Positions 34,596 through 42,599 of a stretch of 43,634 nt of DNA are shown here, in pieces. The stretch's first letter is position 1. Every line of letters begins with the position of its first letter. The notes beneath the pieces were generated by a model that saw only the letters and a list, made by a program, of their open reading frames with translations, did not search any database and was not told where the DNA came from. Origin of the DNA: CBDUQI01 sp965369325 (lineage in GTDB: Bacteria; Pseudomonadota; Gammaproteobacteria; Steroidobacterales; JBCBZW01); NCBI GenBank assembly GCA_965369325.1, contig CBDUQI010000020.1:1-43634 (forward strand), in the 5' to 3' direction. A program made the position numbers and the translations under genes.

Positions 34596-35143
34596 CCGGC
34601 GGTTGGTTGGATGTGGGCCATGTAGGGGACGCCCAACTGGGCAAAACCCTCAACCGTGCCGTAGGTGACATCCACAGCATCGTTGCGCAGCACAAAGTAG
34701 GCGAAGCCTGCGGGTGGCCCGTCCCAGCCCGCCACCTCACCGGCGCTCATTTGTTTGACCAGCGCGTGCGCCCGAGAGAACGACAGACTGGCGAAATCAG
34801 CTTGGTGGCGATGCTGTGCGGCGCTTTGTACGCCCGCCAGTGCGCCCTGATAAAACGGCGCGAATGGTGGGCTGACTCCAAGATACTTCAGCATTAACAA
34901 CTGCTGCTCTGGCGGCGCGCCAAGCTGCTGATCGACAAAATGGCTCAGCCCGGCTTGGGCACTGCCGGGGACTAGTATCTCGCCGAGCGCGTCCAGTGTG
35001 AGTGCCTGCGCCTCGCTCAGAACTTGAAGTGGCACGTTGGCCTCGCGCGCCTGCCCGGCCGTCATTTGCGTCGCACAGCCGCCAACCCAGAAGCTCAATA
35101 GGCCGGCGCTGCCCCGGGTGAGTACGTCACGTCGTGTGGTCAT
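34583..35143 (-). CDS. gluconate-2-dehydrogenase gamma-subunit-like protein with Tat-type signal
   Basis: A 186-residue protein beginning T-T-R-R-D-V-L-T-R-G followed by a hydrophobic stretch, a twin-arginine-like signal with a Cys in W-V-G-G-C that could be a lipobox. The mature part (L-D-A-L-G-E-I-L-V-P-G, D-Q-Q-L-G, and a C-terminal G-W-D-G-P-P) follows the gluconate_2-dh3 family pattern. That family is the small partner that escorts the GMC subunit through the Tat system. Its order directly before the GMC gene, with overlap, supports this. It starts 11 bases after the stop of the flavin monooxygenase gene, so all lie in one operon with the TonB receptor. Confidence 0.82.
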   Translation of the reverse strand: MTTRRDVLTRGSAGLLSFWVGGCATQMTAGQAREANVPLQVLSEAQALTLDALGEILVPGSAQAGLSHFVDQQLGAPPEQQLLMLKYLGVSPPFAPFYQGALAGVQSAAQHRHQADFASLSFSRAHALVKQMSAGEVAGWDGPPAGFAYFVLRNDAVDVTYGTVEGFAQLGVPYMAHIQPTAGWQG

Positions 35144-35154
35144 CGGCCGTCGCC

Positions 35155-36267
35155 TTAACCGGTGAACGGCTGGCGCAGGCCCATCCGTTCCAGTCGTGGC
35201 AGCACTTCATCGCGAAAATACGGAAACTCTTTTGCGTAATCCACAAACGAGAGCGTGCAGCCGGCGAAGCCTGCATCCGCTACCCGGGCCAGTTCTTTGG
35301 CGACGGTGTCCGGATCACCTACCAGCGGGTACGTGCCGTGACCGGCGGCGAAGCGCCCGCGCAGCATCGCCAGCGCTTCGGCCGGGAACGATTGCGCATG
35401 CATGCCCTGCAACCGCATGAGGTTGTCGACTGCATCCCAGTCGGCATTCTCATCGGCGTAGTAGTGCAAATACTCTTCTGCTTCTTTTTGCGTGGGCCGG
35501 CAGACCACATGACACAGGGTGAAGACCCCGGTGTCGCGTCCGTGCTCCTTCGCGCCCTCTTTGATGTCGATCACTTCCTGCCTGGATTCATCCGGATCAA
35601 CCGAGATACAAAACAGAAAGTCCGCATTTCGGGTAGCGAACTGGCGGCCTTCTTTGGAGCCGGCTGCGTTCATGATCGGCGGGCGCCCGTCGAACGGTCG
35701 CGGGAATCCGTAGATGCCTTTTAGGTTGTAAAACTTTCGATTCCAGTCAAATGGCCCGTCGTGCTCCCAGATGGCCTGGACCACGTCGAACCATTCCTGC
35801 GCTAGTGCGTAACGGTCGCTGTGCGCTTCGGGCAGGTCGATGCCAAAGGCGTCGTACTCCGGCTTGTTCCAGCCGGCCACGATGTTCAGGCCCAGGCGCC
35901 CGTTGCTGAGTTGGTCGGCCGTGGCCAGTTGTTTGGCGGCCACCACCGGGTGGATAAACGCGGTGTGTACAGTGGCGAACACGTTGATATTTTTAGTATG
36001 TGCCAGCAGTCCGGTGGCCCAGGTGACAGTCTCCAGCACGCTGCCGTGAAAGTCGGTCTCGCCGCCGTAGCCGATCCAGCGCGCAATGGGCAGGATAAAC
36101 TCGATGCCCGCCTCGTCGCCGAGTTGGGCCAGCTTGATGTTGTTCTCCCAGGTGTTGCGCCAGCGTTCGGGGACTTTGGTGACGGCCATGCCGCTGGAGC
36201 AGTTGGGTGAGAAAAACCCCAGCTTCAGTTTATTGCCGCCGACGATCGGTGATTGTTTGTGACCCAT
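35155..36267 (-). CDS. LLM-class flavin-dependent monooxygenase
   Basis: A 370-residue luciferase-like monooxygenase. Family features are L-G-F-F-S-P-N at the first strand, the G-L-N-I-V-A-G-W-N barrel strand, P-I-M-N-A-A-G-S-x-x-G-R-Q-F-A for FMN phosphate binding, and G-D-P-D-T-V-A-K-E-L near the end. The close pattern (R-W-I-G-Y-G-G, S-D-R-Y-A-L-A-Q-E-W) resembles the RutA/SfnG/alkanesulfonate group, which insert oxygen into pyrimidine rings, sulfones or sulfonates using reduced FMN from a separate reductase. No flavin reductase is nearby. It starts 9 bases after the TonB receptor stop and ends 11 bases before the gamma-like gene, so it is the second gene of a catabolic operon. Confidence 0.88.
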   Translation of the reverse strand: MGHKQSPIVGGNKLKLGFFSPNCSSGMAVTKVPERWRNTWENNIKLAQLGDEAGIEFILPIARWIGYGGETDFHGSVLETVTWATGLLAHTKNINVFATVHTAFIHPVVAAKQLATADQLSNGRLGLNIVAGWNKPEYDAFGIDLPEAHSDRYALAQEWFDVVQAIWEHDGPFDWNRKFYNLKGIYGFPRPFDGRPPIMNAAGSKEGRQFATRNADFLFCISVDPDESRQEVIDIKEGAKEHGRDTGVFTLCHVVCRPTQKEAEEYLHYYADENADWDAVDNLMRLQGMHAQSFPAEALAMLRGRFAAGHGTYPLVGDPDTVAKELARVADAGFAGCTLSFVDYAKEFPYFRDEVLPRLERMGLRQPFTG

Positions 36268-36276
36268 GGCGCCTTC

Positions 36277-38688
36277 CTAGAATGAGTATCTGACGTTGAG
36301 ACCGTACCAGCGCGGCGGCTGGAAGGAAATCTCGTTGCAGCCGCACAAAGTGGCCAGGTCGAAGCCCTGGATGCCCGCACGTTCGTCACTCAGGTTGTTG
36401 ATGCGCAGCGATACTTCCCAGTCGTCCTGTGGGCTGATCCAGCCGGCCCGTGCGTTGGTCATCACGTAACTGTCGAATTTGTCGGCATCAAAGTTACGCA
36501 GGTTGTAGAAGTACTCATCGGAGTAACTGACATCGCCGCCCACGTACATGCGCCCGCTCAACGCCGGCCACTCGTAACGGATCAGGCCGGTCGCCTGCAG
36601 CTCCGGTGCGTAGGTGGGATCGACATCCCGGCTGATGGGGCCGCCTACACGCAGGGGCACGTTCTCGACCGTGGCGTCGAACCAGGCGATGGCCAGCAGC
36701 AGATCCAACCCATCCGTCGGTGTGCTTTGCAGTTCCAACTCCAGGCCGGTATTTTCCGCGTCGGCGTTGATCACCACGCCGCTAACACCAGTGAACAAGA
36801 AGGACTGGTAGTCGCTGTAGTCGTAGTAGTACGCCGAGCCGTTCAGGCGGGTGCGTCCATTTTGCCATGTGGACTTAAAACCCGTCTCGAAACTGATCAG
36901 GGTTTCATCGCCGTAGGGGATGGCGCTGCTTGGCACGGCGAGCCCGCCGGCAAGTTGTGCATTAAAGCTGCCCGCCTTAACGCCTTGGTTAATGCTGGCA
37001 TACCACAACCAGTTATCGTTTGGACGGTAGTCAAGCTGCACCTTGCCGGCGAACAGCGTATCGCTGGTGCTGTCGAGGAAGGCTTCTGGCCCGTTGGCGC
37101 CGAACACCGGCCCGATGGGCAGCGGCGGCCCGACGTGAATCTGCCGCGAGTCGGCGGTGCCATAAATGTTTTGCGCAAAGCGGTAGTCTTTCTCCTCGTT
37201 AACGATGCGGGCGCCAGCAATCAGCGTGAGCTGATCGGTAAGGTCGCGTTCAATCTGACCAAACAGCGAGAGCGAGTCGGTGTCCAGTTGCGCATCAGAG
37301 CCCAAGTCGAAGGGCGCACCCGGTACCACGCTGCCGACCGGGAACTTTAGCCCGTTGTCTGAATCCGCATCAATGTTCAGGTAGTACAGGCCGGCGACCC
37401 AGCGGGTGCGATCGCCTTCGCCGCTAAGGCGTAATTCCTGGGTAAAGCTGCTGGAGTCCAGCGCGGCGTAGTTGGCCGACTGGTTGGCGGGTGCTGAGTC
37501 CACGTCGACAAACAGGAGTTTCTCGTAGTCTTTGAAGTCGGTAATCGAGGTGACGTTGAGGCCGTTGTTTAGGCGCCAGCTGATGTTGGCGTTAATGCCC
37601 CAGGTATCGGTTGAGCCCTGGTCCTCAAAGGCGAAATCACTGGAGGTGTCGAAGTCATCGCCGTCTGGATCAATGTAGCCGAAAAAGTCGGCCCCGGCCG
37701 GGCGACCGAACAGATCGCCGAACACCCCGTCGTTGTCCACGTCTGCACCGAAGTCCGAGCCGTCGCCGCCGATGGACGCGCGGGTTTCGCCGGCCGGCAC
37801 ATCCACCACGTTGATGAGCTCGTTGTTCTCATCGAACACCGCGATGGTGGGCTTGGACTGATACGGTCCCGTGGCGATATCACTGCTGGCCGTGTTGAAG
37901 GAGAGCGTGATGTCCAGATCGTCGCTGGGTGCCAGGGCCAGAATGCCGCGGGCGGCGAAGGTGTCGTCATCGCCAAGGTCTGCCCCGGCGCCATTGCCCG
38001 GCGAGCCACCCACCGCGCCCAGCGGGTACAGATTGTTCAGATATCCATCGTGCTGGTTGGCCATGATGGCGATGCGCCCGGCCGCTTTGTCCGAGAAGGG
38101 CCCGCCGACAGCGGCTTCTACTCGGATCTGGCTGGCATCGGCATTGGTGTCGAACATGCCAAAGGTAACATCCACATAGCCTTCCACTTCTTCGAAGTTA
38201 GGTCGGCGCGAAATATAATGCACTAACCCGCCGGTGGCGTTGCGACCGAACAGCGTGCCTTGCGGGCCTTTTAGAATTTCAACCCGATCCACATCGAACA
38301 CCGCGAAGGTCTGCGCCTGCGCAACGGGAATGTACCCCTCATCCAGATACACCGCATTCGGCGCCTCAATGATGTCGTTAAAGTCGTTCTGGGTAACGCC
38401 ACGAATCGTAAACTGGGTGTTTTGCCCGGCCAAGTTGCCGCTGATGTGCACGCCCGGCGAGAACGAGGCGACGTCAAAACTCTGCTCCACGCCCAACGCT
38501 CTCATCTGATCGCCGGTGAATGCGGTGATGGCAATGCCGACGTCTTGAATGTCTTGCTGGCGTTTTTGCGCAGTGACCACCACCTCCTCCAATATGCCTT
38601 GCGCGGACGCAGCGAATGGTGCGAGCGCGATGCCCAGCAGGCTGCCCGCCACCGCCAGCATGCCAATCTGGCCTGAATTATTTCCCAT
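36277..38688 (-). CDS. TonB-dependent outer-membrane receptor
   Basis: The start is the ATG at 38688 with GGGAG upstream, giving 803 residues; an earlier in-frame start would add nine. A signal peptide ends A-S-A-Q-G. The TonB box follows immediately (E-E-V-V-V-T-A-Q-K-R). The plug domain contains F-T-I-R-G-V-T-Q-N-D, V-Y-L-D-E-G-Y and V-E-I-L-K-G-P-Q-G-T-L-F-G-R-N-A-T-G-G. The beta-barrel ends with Y-G-L-N-V-R-Y-S-F, a terminal Phe recognised by the BAM complex. I-R-G-V followed by D-E-G-Y and R-N-A-T-G-G-L typify receptors for carbohydrates, aromatics or other catabolic substrates in marine gammaproteobacteria rather than siderophore receptors. It heads an operon with the monooxygenase and dehydrogenase genes, which probably act on what it imports. 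Confidence 0.93.
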   Translation of the reverse strand: MGNNSGQIGMLAVAGSLLGIALAPFAASAQGILEEVVVTAQKRQQDIQDVGIAITAFTGDQMRALGVEQSFDVASFSPGVHISGNLAGQNTQFTIRGVTQNDFNDIIEAPNAVYLDEGYIPVAQAQTFAVFDVDRVEILKGPQGTLFGRNATGGLVHYISRRPNFEEVEGYVDVTFGMFDTNADASQIRVEAAVGGPFSDKAAGRIAIMANQHDGYLNNLYPLGAVGGSPGNGAGADLGDDDTFAARGILALAPSDDLDITLSFNTASSDIATGPYQSKPTIAVFDENNELINVVDVPAGETRASIGGDGSDFGADVDNDGVFGDLFGRPAGADFFGYIDPDGDDFDTSSDFAFEDQGSTDTWGINANISWRLNNGLNVTSITDFKDYEKLLFVDVDSAPANQSANYAALDSSSFTQELRLSGEGDRTRWVAGLYYLNIDADSDNGLKFPVGSVVPGAPFDLGSDAQLDTDSLSLFGQIERDLTDQLTLIAGARIVNEEKDYRFAQNIYGTADSRQIHVGPPLPIGPVFGANGPEAFLDSTSDTLFAGKVQLDYRPNDNWLWYASINQGVKAGSFNAQLAGGLAVPSSAIPYGDETLISFETGFKSTWQNGRTRLNGSAYYYDYSDYQSFLFTGVSGVVINADAENTGLELELQSTPTDGLDLLLAIAWFDATVENVPLRVGGPISRDVDPTYAPELQATGLIRYEWPALSGRMYVGGDVSYSDEYFYNLRNFDADKFDSYVMTNARAGWISPQDDWEVSLRINNLSDERAGIQGFDLATLCGCNEISFQPPRWYGLNVRYSF

Positions 38689-38736
38689 TTCCCAGCTCCC
38701 CCGAGCGCGAATCACGAATATACTGATGCTATCACC

Positions 38737-38764
38737 ATACTATGCGCCAAGTGGGGGGTGTCAA
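38737..38764 (-). promoter_or_regulatory. sigma70-type promoter of the TonB receptor operon
   Basis: On the minus strand a perfect -35 TTGACA (38764-38759) is followed, after 16 bases, by TAGTAT (38742-38737) as -10. Transcription would start near 38730, leaving a leader of about 40 bases with a good ribosome binding site. The spacer contains a six-C run. Confidence 0.5.
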
Positions 38765-38794
38765 CTCAATGCCGAACAGCATAACTATTTGTGA

Positions 38795-39622
38795 ATGCAC
38801 ATGATTTCCAGCTTATGCGTGCGTTCGCGTAGCGCGGGTGTGTATGCACTAGCCAGCGCCGGCCTGCTCCTGCTCGGGCAACTCTCGGTCGCGCACGATG
38901 ATGTGGCCGATCCGCTGACGCCGGGCTCGATGGACGGTGCTGTGCGCTGGCAAATAAGCGATGATCTGTCGGTTGAGCAAATTCATCCGGATGTGTGGAT
39001 GCATACTTCGCGGCGCGTGCTGAGCAGCGGTGCGGTGTTCCCGTCGAATGGTCTGCTGGTGCGAAGTGGCGACGGGCTGGTGCTAGTGGACACCGCGTGG
39101 GGTGAGCCGTTAACAGCCCAGTTGCTGGACTGGATCGAGGGCGAATTGAAGATGCCGGTGCATGCGGCTGTTGCCACCCATTTCCACGCGGACAGCGCCG
39201 GTGGCGCCCGTGCGTTGGCGGAACGGGAAATCGCGTTTTTCGCCCATCCGCTGACGCGTACCCTGATGGGGCCCGAGCACGAGCAATCCCCGGAGGCGCT
39301 GCCTGAGCCGCTGCCGCTGCGGGCGGTGGGTGATAGGGTGAGGGTTGGGGCGGTTGAAGTATTTTTTCCCGGTGCCGGGCACAGCCTGGACAACGTGGCG
39401 GCATGGGTGCCGAACGCCCGCGTGCTGTTTGGAAGTTGCGCGGTGCGATCGCCGGCCTTCAGCGGCAAAGGCAATACTGCGGATGGCGATCTGGACGGCT
39501 GGCCGCTGGCCATCGCCCGGTTGCAGAAGCACTACCCGCAAGCCGACATCGTGGTGCCAGGACACGGGCGTGCGGGCGGCACAGAGCTGCTGGCGCACAC
39601 GCGGGCGCTTTTTGATGACTAG
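38795..39622 (+). CDS. subclass B1-type metallo-beta-lactamase
   Basis: A 275-residue exported protein: an N-terminal hydrophobic signal (about residues 12-34, ending S-V-A-H) and an MBL fold. All six B1 metal ligands are present in family spacing: His129, His131 and Asp133 in T-H-F-H-A-D, His196 in G-A-G-H-S, Cys215 in G-S-C, and His257 in P-G-H-G. The G-L-V-L-V-D-T-A-W strand followed by T-A-Q-L-L-D-W-I resembles NDM-type enzymes. The usual Lys after the cysteine (G-G-C-x-x-K) is Arg here (G-S-C-A-V-R). The family hydrolyses penicillins, cephalosporins and carbapenems in the periplasm with two zinc ions. It is divergent from the TonB operon, and no mobile element flanks it, so it appears to be a resident chromosomal gene. 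Activity is untested. Confidence 0.88.
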   Translation: MHMISSLCVRSRSAGVYALASAGLLLLGQLSVAHDDVADPLTPGSMDGAVRWQISDDLSVEQIHPDVWMHTSRRVLSSGAVFPSNGLLVRSGDGLVLVDTAWGEPLTAQLLDWIEGELKMPVHAAVATHFHADSAGGARALAEREIAFFAHPLTRTLMGPEHEQSPEALPEPLPLRAVGDRVRVGAVEVFFPGAGHSLDNVAAWVPNARVLFGSCAVRSPAFSGKGNTADGDLDGWPLAIARLQKHYPQADIVVPGHGRAGGTELLAHTRALFDD

Positions 39623-39750
39623 AAAAACCGCACTGTATACACGGTAGCGCTTGTATTTCGTTGTAGTACTGGGCGCTGTGGAGCATTTATTTTATACTTA
39701 AACTATTCCCCGGCAAGCTTGCCGCAACGCAACCAGACAGTGACAAGAGT

Positions 39751-40926
39751 ATGACGCCAAATGCGCAAGCCTTTGATGAGTGGATTCGCACCGCGTTTGT
39801 GCAAATCAACACCCGCCTGGAACGGCTGTACTTCGAGCGTCCACACCGCGCCGTGGTTGAGGGTGTTGGCGATGACCTGAAAGATACGCTGGTGCGCGAA
39901 GGGCACAGCCTGATACTGCCGCTGCTGAACGAGGGCAATACTGATGAGGGCTTCGACAGTGGTTTCGATGTGCTTGGCAACGTGGGCCTGTATATGGGCG
40001 CTTGCCGCCGTCACGAGATTACCGAGCCATCACGCGAACGTACCTCGCCGCTCAAAGAGGCCTCTGCGCTGGCCCTGCAATTGGGCGCATCGCTTGGCGT
40101 GACCCCGCGTTTCGCGACCAGTCATCTCACCACTCACAACCATGCCTTTGCTGGCGGCTACAAGCGCTTTACGGCGCTTGAGGCCGAGCGGCTGTTTATC
40201 GAGTACAACACGCGCGGCATCCTGGCGTTCAAGCGGGCCGCTGATGCCTTGGTGCGGATATTGCCGCTCGGCATTTCCCATCCGGTGGCCTACGATTTGC
40301 TGGTGAGCGCTCGCGATGCGTTGAACGATGTTGTGGTGTTTAACGAGCAGCTGTTTGAGCGTCTGGATGTCGACAAGTTCTTTTACTGCGTTCGCCCGTA
40401 CTACAAACCCTTCCGCGTGGGCATGCACGAGTATCGGGGCGCCAACGCCGGGGACTTTGCCGGTATTAACGAGATCGATATGCTGCTGGGCCTGTGTCAG
40501 GCTGAAAGCGCGTATTACTCGCAACTGCTGGTCGACAAACTGCTTTACATGATGCCGGATGACCAGGCGCGATTACGCGATTGTATGCGTCGTCGCAGTT
40601 TGCTGGACGAGCTGCTGGCTTTAGGTGACCGGCATGCGAACGACAAGTGGTTTAAGAAAAACGCGGCCATGTTTGTTGAGGTGTGCGACGCGCATGGACG
40701 CACGGCAGCGCAGCACCACGACCAGCTGGTGAGCCGCTTTATCGAAATCCCATCCACCGCTCTTAACGAAGAGCGCCTGAGTCAGGTGACCGCCAGCGGG
40801 CCGCCACTGGAGGTGTTATTGCGCGGGCTGGAGCGGTTGCGCGATATGCGTCTTGCAGCACCAAGAGACGACGTATATACCCGGTATGAGGATATGCAAC
40901 GGCTACGAGCGCTGGTTGATGGATAA
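39751..40926 (+). CDS. PrnB-family (tryptophan 2,3-dioxygenase-like) heme protein
   Basis: A 391-residue protein matching the family of PrnB, the heme enzyme of pyrrolnitrin synthesis that shares the indoleamine/tryptophan dioxygenase fold. The most telling block is P-Y-Y-K-P-F-R-V-G followed by Y-R-G-A-N-A-G-D-F-A-G-I-N-E-I-D, then L-V-D-K-L-L-Y-M-M-P-D-D-Q. Likely heme-iron ligands are among the histidines of A-Q-H-H-D-Q near the C-terminal third. PrnB opens and rearranges the indole ring of 7-chlorotryptophan; ordinary relatives make N-formylkynurenine. A TATACT -10-like element lies at 39693-39698. The next gene, kynureninase-like, overlaps its stop by 8 bases, so a tryptophan-to-anthranilate type route is the natural reading. 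No halogenase or other prn gene is seen. Confidence 0.85.
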   Translation: MTPNAQAFDEWIRTAFVQINTRLERLYFERPHRAVVEGVGDDLKDTLVREGHSLILPLLNEGNTDEGFDSGFDVLGNVGLYMGACRRHEITEPSRERTSPLKEASALALQLGASLGVTPRFATSHLTTHNHAFAGGYKRFTALEAERLFIEYNTRGILAFKRAADALVRILPLGISHPVAYDLLVSARDALNDVVVFNEQLFERLDVDKFFYCVRPYYKPFRVGMHEYRGANAGDFAGINEIDMLLGLCQAESAYYSQLLVDKLLYMMPDDQARLRDCMRRRSLLDELLALGDRHANDKWFKKNAAMFVEVCDAHGRTAAQHHDQLVSRFIEIPSTALNEERLSQVTASGPPLEVLLRGLERLRDMRLAAPRDDVYTRYEDMQRLRALVDG

Positions 40927-42082
40927 GCCATCCGATCCTTCATCGGCCCGCGAGGCAGAAGCCTTTGCCGCGCAGTCGGGCAATTACCTATTATCGCATT
41001 CTGTTGGTTTGCTGCCGCGTACCGCGCCCGAGGTACTGCAGCGCGCATATTTTTCGCCGTGGCAACAGCAGGCCAGCGAGGTGTGGCCGCACTGGTTGCG
41101 TGAGATTGAGCGGTTTCGTCGTGGGCTGGCTGCGGTGTTTGCCAGTCATTACACTAATTTTTGCCCGCAGGTGAACCTATCCAGCGCGCTGGCGAAAATT
41201 TTCTCCGCCTTGCCTACGCCTGGCTACGCAGTGCCACGCGAGCAGCGCCCGGTGTTGTTGTTGTGCGAAGAGGACTTTCCTTCGCTGGGGTTTGTACTCG
41301 CCAAAGCGGCCCTTGAACACTATCAGTTGCGGTTTATCCAGGCTGGCAGTGACGTCGGTGATTTGCAGCTGTGGTCGCAACATCTGCGCGAAGATGTTGC
41401 ACTGGTGCTGATTACCCATGTGCATTCGAACACCAGCCAGTGCGCACCGGTAGGGGAGATTGTGGCGTTAGCGCGCGCAGCAGGCGCAGTTAGCGTGGTG
41501 GACATTGCCCAGTCCGCTGGCGTGGTGCCGGTGGACGTGGATGCGTGGAACGCAGACTTTGTGTTGGGCTCCTGCGTTAAGTGGTTGTGCGGCGGGCCCG
41601 GTGCCGGATTTATGTGGGTGAATCCGGCGCGTGTCGAAACCGATGAGCCGACCGACGTGGGGTGGTTCTCCCATGCCGATCCATTCGAATTTGATATTCA
41701 CCACTTTAGCTATGCAGCGGACGCGCTGCGGTACTGGGGCGGGACGCCGTCTGTCGCCCCCTATGTTGTCGCCGCTAACTCGATCAGCGTTATTGGAGAG
41801 ATCGGCATCCCGCGTATTCGCGAGCACAATCTCAAACTCACGCGCATGCTGATCGACGGACTGGGTCATGCTCAGGTGCTGCGAACACCGCGGGCTGATG
41901 CGCAGCGCGGCGGCACGGTTGTTTTGCATTTCGGGCGCAAGCAACACGCGGTTAGCGCTGCATTGGAGGCGGCCGATGTGCAATTTGACGCGCGCGTGGA
42001 AGGTATACGGCTGTCGCCGCATATCTACAATACCGAGGATGAGATGGCGCAGGTGATTGATCTGTGCACCGGCGCGGTCTAA
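40919..42082 (+). CDS. kynureninase-like PLP enzyme (class V aminotransferase fold)
   Basis: I chose the ATG at 40919, which overlaps the end of the PrnB-like gene by 8 bases; earlier in-frame starts at 40886 and 40853 exist. The 387-residue product has the class V fold: V-D-I-A-Q-S-A-G-V for the PLP ring, then G-S-C-V-K-W-L-C-G-G-P-G with Lys221 as the Schiff-base lysine. The kynureninase-like blocks G-W-F-S-H-A-D-P-F and Y-W-G-G-T-P-S-V follow. Kynureninase cleaves kynurenine to anthranilate and alanine. Direct coupling to a tryptophan-dioxygenase-type enzyme supports this role, although a formamidase gene, needed between the two reactions, is missing. A different PLP lyase acting on a related ring-opened indole is possible. 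Confidence 0.85.
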   Translation: MDKPSDPSSAREAEAFAAQSGNYLLSHSVGLLPRTAPEVLQRAYFSPWQQQASEVWPHWLREIERFRRGLAAVFASHYTNFCPQVNLSSALAKIFSALPTPGYAVPREQRPVLLLCEEDFPSLGFVLAKAALEHYQLRFIQAGSDVGDLQLWSQHLREDVALVLITHVHSNTSQCAPVGEIVALARAAGAVSVVDIAQSAGVVPVDVDAWNADFVLGSCVKWLCGGPGAGFMWVNPARVETDEPTDVGWFSHADPFEFDIHHFSYAADALRYWGGTPSVAPYVVAANSISVIGEIGIPRIREHNLKLTRMLIDGLGHAQVLRTPRADAQRGGTVVLHFGRKQHAVSAALEAADVQFDARVEGIRLSPHIYNTEDEMAQVIDLCTGAV

Positions 42083-42113
42083 GCGATTTTGCTACGCTTG
42101 CGATCGCACGCGT

Positions 42114-42599
42114 CTAAAAATAAATCTGAATGTTGTCGTGCACGCCATCCGCGTTCGCCAGCTCTACTTTTTTGCGCCGAATGCGCCACTGCTCGTCGAT
42201 GGCTACCAGTGTGTGGGTCACGGCTCCGCCGTAGGTTTTTTGTAGATCGCGGCGAAACTCCAGCATGATAAAACGGGAATTGACGATGCACGTTTGCGCG
42301 GCTGCATCCCAGTGGTCAAGCATCACGTTGGACATTAGATGGACGCTGCGCGGTACGGGCTGCAACGACATCGCGTTGGGATGACGGTAGCGACGCAACC
42401 GTACCGAGCGCAGCAGTGCCGTCTCATAAATTAACGACACATGATGGTGCGGATCAGGCTGCCCAGGGGTTGCGGGCACCCAGTACTCGCCGTCCTCGGT
42501 AAACAACGCGGACCATTCATCCCAGCGCTTCTCATCAATCAAACGGGCCTCGGTATAGATAAACTGCTCCAGCTCATGCTGGCTGGGTGCATCGCTCAT
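42114..42599 (-). CDS. Rieske ring-hydroxylating dioxygenase, beta (small) subunit
   Basis: A 161-residue protein of the SnoaL/NTF2-like fold used by dioxygenase small subunits: E-A-R-L-I-D-E-K-R-W-D-E-W near the N-terminus, L-F-T-E-D-G-E-Y-W-V-P, a central R-x-x-R-Y-R-H, and a final I-R-R-K-K-V-E-L-A-N-A-D. These blocks are typical of the benzoate/anthranilate/toluate group. The start ATG forms an ATGA overlap with the alpha-subunit stop, the usual coupled order alpha then beta. The subunit is structural and supports the alpha3beta3 complex. It is convergent with the kynureninase-like gene with 31 bases between. Confidence 0.9.
   Translation of the reverse strand: MSDAPSQHELEQFIYTEARLIDEKRWDEWSALFTEDGEYWVPATPGQPDPHHHVSLIYETALLRSVRLRRYRHPNAMSLQPVPRSVHLMSNVMLDHWDAAAQTCIVNSRFIMLEFRRDLQKTYGGAVTHTLVAIDEQWRIRRKKVELANADGVHDNIQIYF

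Noticed and set aside
39751..40926. Pyrrolnitrin biosynthesis
   Set aside because: Although the enzyme is PrnB-like, no halogenase (PrnA/PrnC) or PrnD-type oxygenase is next to it, and its coupled neighbour is kynureninase-like, favouring a catabolic role.
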